A stretch of 64,000 bases of DNA from Maliibacterium massiliense. GTDB lineage: Bacteria; Bacillota; Clostridia; Christensenellales; Maliibacteriaceae. This document shows, piece by piece, positions 59,976 through 64,000 of this stretch. Position numbers and translations under genes: made by a program. Where the stretch lies: contig NZ_LR026983.1 in the NCBI RefSeq assembly GCF_900604345.1, positions 2,232,001 through 2,296,000 on the forward strand. Reading direction: 5' to 3'. Positions within the stretch are counted from its first letter, which is position 1. Each line of letters starts with the position of its first letter. Below the pieces are notes generated by a model. It saw nothing but the letters and a program-made list of their open reading frames with translations. It searched no databases and was not told the DNA's origin.

Positions 59976-60012
59976 AAAACAGCGGCGCGCACCTGCTGCG
60001 CGCCGCTGTTTT
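59976..60012. terminator. Terminator of thiT
   Basis: AAAACAGCGGCGCGC / GCGCGCCGCTGTTTT stem with 7-base loop. On minus it follows the thiT stop by 12 bases. Confidence 0.92.
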
Positions 60013-60023
60013 ATCTATTAAAG

Positions 60024-60674
60024 TTACGCCTTTGCGCGCATTACGCGGCGGTTCTGCCGGGCGTTTTGCTGCAGCTGGGCGGCCAGCGAGCGCACGCGGG
60101 GGAACAGCGAAATCAGCACGCAGATGAGCAGGTCAGGCCCGATGCACAGCGCGTTGTAGGTAAACGCATAGCCCCATGGGTTCCAGCCCTCCCAGGCATA
60201 CATGCCAAAGAACAGCGCGCCGGAGAGCACGTGCCACAGGTAGCGGGCAAGGCCTGATGCGACGCAGCCCCACGTGAAGTTCTTTTGAAAGAAGCCCGCC
60301 AGGCCAAGCGATGCGTAGGCAAGCAGATAATCCATGATCAGCGAGAGCGGGTGCATGATAAAAAAGTCCTGAAGCAGGTGCAGAAGCCCGAAGGCTGTGC
60401 CCGCCGCGATGCCTGCCGTGGGGCCGAACGCGTAGGCAAAGAGCATAATGGGCAGCATGCTCGCCGGGGTGATGGAGCCGCCCTGGGGCATGCGGAAAAA
60501 GTGCACGCACGAGAGCAGAAACGCGATGGCGATACACACCGCCGCGTAGGCGATGGTGCGGGTGTCCCACTTTTTGCGGAAGGCAAAAAGCAGCGCGGCG
60601 AGCGCAAGCAGCGCCACGATCGCCACCCAGGTTTCTCCCTTAAGGCCTGCGAAATCTCCGAAAATATTTCCCAT
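60024..60674 (-). CDS. thiT: Energy-coupled thiamine transporter ThiT
   Basis: The product is 216 residues from ATG 60674 with AAAGGAGGG upstream. It is the substrate-binding S component of an ECF transporter, with six membrane spans. The family signatures are present: AYAAVCIAIAFLLS, FRMPQGGSITPASMLPIMLFAYAFGP (thiamine site loop), G-x-x-x-G-L-L-H-x-L-Q-D, and GLARYLWHVLSGALFFGMYAWEGWNPWGYAFTYNA. The ECF ATPase and T components are elsewhere. Expression is controlled by the TPP riboswitch just upstream. Confidence 0.96.
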   Translation of the reverse strand: MGNIFGDFAGLKGETWVAIVALLALAALLFAFRKKWDTRTIAYAAVCIAIAFLLSCVHFFRMPQGGSITPASMLPIMLFAYAFGPTAGIAAGTAFGLLHLLQDFFIMHPLSLIMDYLLAYASLGLAGFFQKNFTWGCVASGLARYLWHVLSGALFFGMYAWEGWNPWGYAFTYNALCIGPDLLICVLISLFPRVRSLAAQLQQNARQNRRVMRAKA

Positions 60675-60727
60675 GTGAAAAGACCCTCCTTTTTTCGTAT
60701 TTCGCATCGCCCCGCTTTTTTGCAAAC

Positions 60728-60776
60728 AAAAAACGCTTTCGCCAGCATTTCCCGCGTGGGAGAACCGGCGAAGCGC
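60728..60776 (-). terminator. Riboswitch-controlled terminator in the thiT leader
   Basis: On the minus strand the segment GGCGAAGCG-side pairs with CGCTTTCGCC-side (60734-60743 with 67-75 of the same line) around an inner hairpin, followed by TTTTTT. It lies between the aptamer and thiT, so ligand binding would favour premature termination. Confidence 0.85.
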
Positions 60777-60796
60777 TTACAAAACCATTTGTGTTT

Positions 60797-60891
60797 GCTC
60801 CGCTTCCCTTCGGTAGGATTAACTACACAGGTTCAAAGGGTGGCCGCGTTTACTGCTGCGGCCTCTCAGCTCAATCAAAAGCTCCCCTAGC
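60797..60891 (-). promoter_or_regulatory. TPP (THI-box) riboswitch
   Basis: On the minus strand the aptamer reads GGGGAGC, then GCTGAGA (conserved pyrimidine-sensing loop), a variable hairpin, then ACCCTTTGAACCTG and CCGAAGGGAAGC. These are the conserved blocks of the thiamin pyrophosphate riboswitch in the correct order. The J-region TAGTTAATCCTA replaces the commoner GATCTGGATAATGCC. Confidence 0.95.
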
Positions 60892-61008
60892 GGTGATGCG
60901 TATGGACTTTTCAAGCGTAAGTATAGGCGTTACAATAAGAATCGTCAAGTATTTTATCTACGGGCGCGCAGGGGCTGCGCGTTCCGCCGCGGAAAGGAAC
61001 AAACCGTT

Positions 61009-61587
61009 ATGAGCCATTTTTTTGCCTATATCGCGCGGATGCGCTACATCCTGCGCTGGGGGCTGATGCGCAATACCATGCCGGAGAACATCGCCGAGCA
61101 CTCACTGCAGGTGGCGATGATCGCCCACGCGCTGGCGCTGATGCACAACAAGTACGAGGGGGGCGCATGCGATGCGCAGCGGGTGCTGGCGCTTGCCGTG
61201 TACCACGACGCGGAGGAGACCATCACCGGTGATTTGGCCACCCCCATCAAGTATTTTAACCCCGACATCAGGCACGCATACAAGAGCATTGAACGCGTGG
61301 CCTCCCAGCGCCTGCTGGACATGCTGCCCGAGGAACTGCGCGAGGACTACGCCATGCTGCTGGTGGGCGAGGGGCGCGACCCGTTTGAATGGTCGCTGGT
61401 CAAGGCCGCGGACCGCATCTGCGCCTATCTGAAGTGTGTGGACGAGCTCAAGGCGGGCAACCGCGAATTTGAAAAGGCCAAGGAGTCCACCCTCGCCTCC
61501 ATCAAACAGCTGCACATGCCCGTTGTGGAGCGCTTTATGCAGCAGTACGTGCCCAGCTTCTCGCTGACGCTCGACGAGCTGAACTGA
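61009..61587 (+). CDS. HD-domain hydrolase, YfbR-like 5'-deoxynucleotidase
   Basis: The product is 192 residues from ATG 61009, with GGAAAGGAAC upstream. Metal ligands follow the HD pattern: R-x-x-x-R-x-x-x-R at the start (MRYILRWGLMRNT), AEHSLQVAMIAHAL (first His), YHDAEE (His-Asp) and the distant Asp in AADRICAYLKCVDEL. YfbR enzymes remove phosphate from dNMPs. It is divergent from the thiT riboswitch region. Confidence 0.9.
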   Translation: MSHFFAYIARMRYILRWGLMRNTMPENIAEHSLQVAMIAHALALMHNKYEGGACDAQRVLALAVYHDAEETITGDLATPIKYFNPDIRHAYKSIERVASQRLLDMLPEELREDYAMLLVGEGRDPFEWSLVKAADRICAYLKCVDELKAGNREFEKAKESTLASIKQLHMPVVERFMQQYVPSFSLTLDELN

Positions 61588-61674
61588 TTTTGCGCATCTG
61601 CGTCGTATGGATAGAGGGAAGGGACAGGAAAAATCTTGTAAGAGTTCACAAATGCGCACACAATAGGATAGATG

Positions 61675-61906
61675 GCGCGCGGCCGCGGGGCGTGCATGGA
61701 TTGAAGTAGGGCATAGGTGCCTGTAAGGTCTTCCATATTATGGTCGCATCTCGTATGAGATGTGTGGATTGAAGTCACATAGACGACGTGTTCCAGGGTG
61801 AAAATATGACGTCGTACTCCGCGAGGCGTGCGTGGATTGGAATAGCGATAGCGGGGGTACCAATGAAATCGAGCGTTCCGTCGCACTGCGCGAGGCGTGC
61901 GAAGCG
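61675..61906 (+). CRISPR. Second decayed type I-C-like CRISPR array
   Basis: Four repeat units related to the array at 35.8 kb: 61675-61707 (5' half diverged), 61743-61775, 61811-61843 and 61880-61906 (3' end lost after GGCGTGCG). Spacers are 35, 35 and 36 nt. The consensus GTCG-CA-x-CTCG...GTGTGGATTGAAGT is the same family as the first array and in the same orientation. No cas gene is near. Repeats carry several mismatches, indicating decay. Confidence 0.85.
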
Positions 61907-62165
61907 TAGACTAAAAACACTGATATAGAGGCGAAGGACAGAGATGATGGAGGTAACCCTGGCAAAAGGTACGTGCATTTGCTATGGAAATCTCAAAACG
62001 GGCAACAGACCGCTGGACATCGCTTCCTGTAAGGCTCCCTTGCGGGGATGCGTCATGGCTGTGATGACAAAATGACCAGAATAGGCGCGGATGGAAAGGA
62101 TGATCCGTTTAAAAGCGATGCTGCGTGCGTGCAGGCCGCCTTTGGCGCTGTGCATAGTTATTGGG
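61907..62165. other. Gap between CRISPR remnant and cat leader
   Basis: No gene recognised. It should contain the cat promoter, but clear elements are not seen. Confidence 0.45.
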
Positions 62166-62182
62166 CAAGGAAGGGGTTTATT

Positions 62183-62212
62183 ATGATACGCGGACTGGAT
62201 CAGGCCTTCTAA
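62183..62212 (+). CDS. Nine-residue cat leader peptide (MIRGLDQAF)
   Basis: ATG 62183 is preceded by AAGGAAGGGG (62167-62176) at 6 bases, an excellent ribosome binding site for so short a frame. The stop TAA is at 62210-62212. The last three codons form the 5' arm of the hairpin that hides the cat ribosome binding site. This is the arrangement of drug-inducible cat and erm leaders, in which a ribosome stalled on the leader opens the hairpin. Confidence 0.75.
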   Translation: MIRGLDQAF

Positions 62213-62248
62213 AACACATATCCTTCGCAGAGAAATGTTTTAGGAGGC
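62204..62248 (+). promoter_or_regulatory. Translational attenuator hairpin sequestering the cat ribosome binding site
   Basis: Bases 62204-62216 (GCCTTCTAAAACA) pair with 62236-62248 (TGTTTTAGGAGGC), 13 pairs with one G-U, enclosing a 19-base loop. The whole AGGAGG of the cat gene is inside the 3' arm, so translation is blocked unless the leader ribosome disrupts the stem. Confidence 0.82.
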
Positions 62249-62255
62249 AAAACAC

Positions 62256-62912
62256 ATGTACTTTGAAAAAATCGATAGGACCACCTGGCAGCGCGCGGAA
62301 ATTTTTGCGCACTTTATCAAGGACGTCAAATGCGTGCTGTGCATCAACGCGGACGTGGACGTCACGGGCTTTGTGATGGCCCTCAAGGGGCGGGGCATGC
62401 GCTTTTATCCCTCGTTTCTACATGTGGTGTCAGCCGCGGTCAACCGCCGCGCCGAGCTGCGCATGGGAAGGGACGCGCAGGGCAACGTGGGTTTCTGGCA
62501 GTGTGTGTGGCCAAGCTACATAGATTTTCATCAGCAGGACGAGCAGTTCACACGCCTGGTGACGCCCTACGACGCGGATTTTTTCACATTTTACGCGCGT
62601 GTGACGCGCGACCTTGCGCGGCATGACCAGGTGCGCGGCTTTGCATTGGCTGCGCGGCCCACAAACGTGTTTGACGTGTCCTGCCTGCCGTGGATACACT
62701 ACAGAGCGTTTGATATGCACGTCTTTGACGAGGGTACGTACCTTGCGCCGGTGATCACCTGGGGCAGATACGCGCCGGACGCATCGGGCAGGCTGCAGCT
62801 GCCGCTGACGCTGCAGGTGCATCACGCCTGCTGCGATGGGTACCATGTGGCGCGGTTCTTCCGCGATGTGGCGGAGGAAATGGAGCAATGCATCAGGCTG
62901 CTGGAGGCATAA
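62256..62912 (+). CDS. cat: Chloramphenicol acetyltransferase homologue
   Basis: The product is 218 residues, ATG 62256 with TAGGAGG. It matches type A CAT enzymes along its length: MYFEKIDRTTWQRAEIFAHF at the start, FYPSFLHVVSAAVNRRAELRMG, FTRLVTPYDADFFTFYARV, LPWIHYRAFDMHVF, YLAPVITWGRY and the active-site motif LQVHHACCDGYHVARFF with catalytic His and the structural Asp. CAT acetylates chloramphenicol with acetyl-CoA; chromosomal homologues may use other substrates. The preceding leader and hairpin argue that antibiotic induction was once selected. Confidence 0.93.
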   Translation: MYFEKIDRTTWQRAEIFAHFIKDVKCVLCINADVDVTGFVMALKGRGMRFYPSFLHVVSAAVNRRAELRMGRDAQGNVGFWQCVWPSYIDFHQQDEQFTRLVTPYDADFFTFYARVTRDLARHDQVRGFALAARPTNVFDVSCLPWIHYRAFDMHVFDEGTYLAPVITWGRYAPDASGRLQLPLTLQVHHACCDGYHVARFFRDVAEEMEQCIRLLEA

Positions 62913-62922
62913 TGGAGCGATC

Positions 62923-62973
62923 AAAAGCGGCGCTTGCGCGCGAAAATGCGCGGCAGGCGCCGCTTTTTTTGTA
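62923..62973 (+). terminator. Terminator of cat
   Basis: AAAAGCGGCGC / GCGCCGCTTTTTTT outer stem with an inner TGCGCG/CGCGCA pairing. Confidence 0.9.
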
Positions 62974-63130
62974 TGTGCGTGCCCGTTTTGCCACCAGCTA
63001 ATCGCAGTTTTGCGTGTAAAAAACGCGGCAGTAAAAAATGCCATAGCGCATTTGCACTTGCGCGCCTATTATTTTGGCGTCTTTCTCACACAATAAGCGA
63101 GGTGAATAGAACGAAAGCGTGGAGGCTGGC

Positions 63131-64000
63131 ATGAGAAAAGGGCAGGGAAAAGTCAAAGAGAAGATGAAGCGGGGCAAATGGGGATTCATCGCGCTTATTG
63201 TCGCGGCGCTGGGCATCGCAGTGCCGCTTTTTGCGGGCGGTTCCCAGCAGAAGATTACGCACGTACAGACGGTGCAGGCCAAGCGGCAGGCCATCGTCAC
63301 TACGGTGCATGCAAGCGGTACCCTGCAGCCGCGCGCGACCGATACCCACAGCGCGCCCGCAGCGGGCGTGGTGGCGTCTGTTGACGTGCGCGCGGGCACG
63401 CGGGTCAAGCAGGGCCAGCTGCTGATGACGCTCTCCTCGCCGGAACTGGAGCGTGCCCTTGCGCAGGCGCAGGACGAGCTGGAGGTGGCCCGCCAGACGC
63501 TGGAAGCCTCCCGCCAGGCGCGCGCCAAGGCGCGGGTGCAGGAGGCCACGGCCATGGCGCAGCAGGGCGCTTACGCCTACAACGAGTATCGGGACGCAAT
63601 CGACGCCTACCAAAAGAGCCTGGGCGGCGCCACGTTTGTGTGGAGTGACCAGGCGCAAGGAGCCGCGCAGCGCGTCACGCGCGAGCAGCTTGAGGCGCAG
63701 GACGCGCTGGAGCAGAAGCAGCTGGATATGGCCCAAAGCAAGGTGGACGAACTGCGCGCCCAAAAGGAGCAGCTCACGGTGGTGGCGCAGAGCGACGGTG
63801 TGGTGGTGCAGTGCGACGTGCACAAGGGCGCGGCGGTAGCGCTGGGCGCGCCGCTAGCCACCATTGCGCGCACAGCGGATATGCAGGTGCAGGTATCCCT
63901 CAATGAGTACGCCTACAGCCAGGTGCAGGAGGGCATGGTTTGCACGCTTACGGGCACGGACCTGCGCACGCGCCAAGGCATGGTCACGGAGATCGGCAGC
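63131..64000 (+). CDS. HlyD/RND-type membrane fusion protein (partial, runs off the right edge)
   Basis: ATG 63131 has GGAGG 7 bases upstream; the frame stays open to the end of the window (290 codons). A basic N-terminus and one membrane span (about residues 17-37) precede a biotinyl-lipoyl half (VVASVDVRAGTRVKQGQLLMTLSSPELERALAQAQ), a long alpha-helical hairpin (about 95-210) and the returning half (VVAQSDGVVVQCDVHKGAAVALGAPLATIA) leading to the beta-barrel. Such proteins couple MacB-type or other exporters across the envelope; an ABC ATPase/permease pair probably follows outside the window. Confidence 0.92.
   Translation, partial: MRKGQGKVKEKMKRGKWGFIALIVAALGIAVPLFAGGSQQKITHVQTVQAKRQAIVTTVHASGTLQPRATDTHSAPAAGVVASVDVRAGTRVKQGQLLMTLSSPELERALAQAQDELEVARQTLEASRQARAKARVQEATAMAQQGAYAYNEYRDAIDAYQKSLGGATFVWSDQAQGAAQRVTREQLEAQDALEQKQLDMAQSKVDELRAQKEQLTVVAQSDGVVVQCDVHKGAAVALGAPLATIARTADMQVQVSLNEYAYSQVQEGMVCTLTGTDLRTRQGMVTEIGS

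Overview
The window looks like chromosome from a GC-rich, low-oxygen-type, endospore-forming Bacillota (Clostridia-like). Evidence: a gerA-type germination operon, CtsR with its operator, Gram-positive LexA boxes, an ECF-type ThiT under a TPP riboswitch, AGGAGG ribosome binding sites and a sortase-like surface protein. Species cannot be named from the sequence.

Region 1 (1-9.6 kb) is a phage or phage-tail module: tail/virion proteins, a collagen-like tail fibre, two tandem fibre paralogues and a small lysis-like membrane pair. It carries four unrelated tandem-repeat arrays (111 bp coding; about 122, 122 and 147 bp noncoding). Region 2 (10-13.4 kb) has an unknown protein, a small gene apparently broken by an amber codon, and a LexA-controlled operon of three overlapping genes (Y-family polymerase, small partner protein, SRAP/HMCES peptidase). 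It ends at a 48-nt 3' half of tRNA-Pro(GGG) followed by a tRNA-type terminator. This marks the right attachment end of an element that extends leftward out of the window.

Region 3 (13.9-16.4 kb) holds a divergent cI/cro-like switch with an AlpA-like gene, a small conserved protein and an SDR. Region 4 (16.6-25.3 kb, minus strand) is a sugar locus: ABC ATPase, permease, lipoprotein binding protein, FucI/AraA-like isomerase, then a second paralogous binding protein and a LacI-family regulator. Region 5 (25.9-30.3 kb) includes an asparaginase-fold lipoprotein lacking both catalytic motifs, a superoxide dismutase and several small proteins.

Region 6 (30.5-35.5 kb) encodes an ABC export ATPase, a 1,122-residue FtsX-type permease with a long coiled coil, and a NusG-II/Gx-transporter pair. 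It is followed by a decayed type I-C CRISPR array (35.8-36.3 kb). Region 7 (36.5-49.7 kb) has a PfkB kinase, DegV, a second LexA-controlled Y-family polymerase, galU-mtaD-propeller operon, orphan ctsR, cytidylate-kinase-like protein, SDR plus transaldolase-like pair and a large surface protein. Region 8 (50-59.6 kb) has an AbrB/SpoVT-like gene divergent from gerA-gerB-gerC, a cobalamin adenosyltransferase-like protein, ribokinase, TIM-barrel isomerase and glucose-6-phosphate isomerase. Region 9 (60-64 kb) has riboswitch-controlled thiT, an HD hydrolase, a second decayed CRISPR array, a chloramphenicol-acetyltransferase homologue behind what reads as a complete translational attenuator, and the start of a membrane-fusion protein.

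The best second-look items are the cat attenuator with leader peptide, the tRNA-Pro attachment scar, the repeat-rich modular fibre locus, the catalytically dead asparaginase lipoprotein, the two cas-less CRISPR remnants (one with an internal polarity inversion) and the amber-interrupted small gene.
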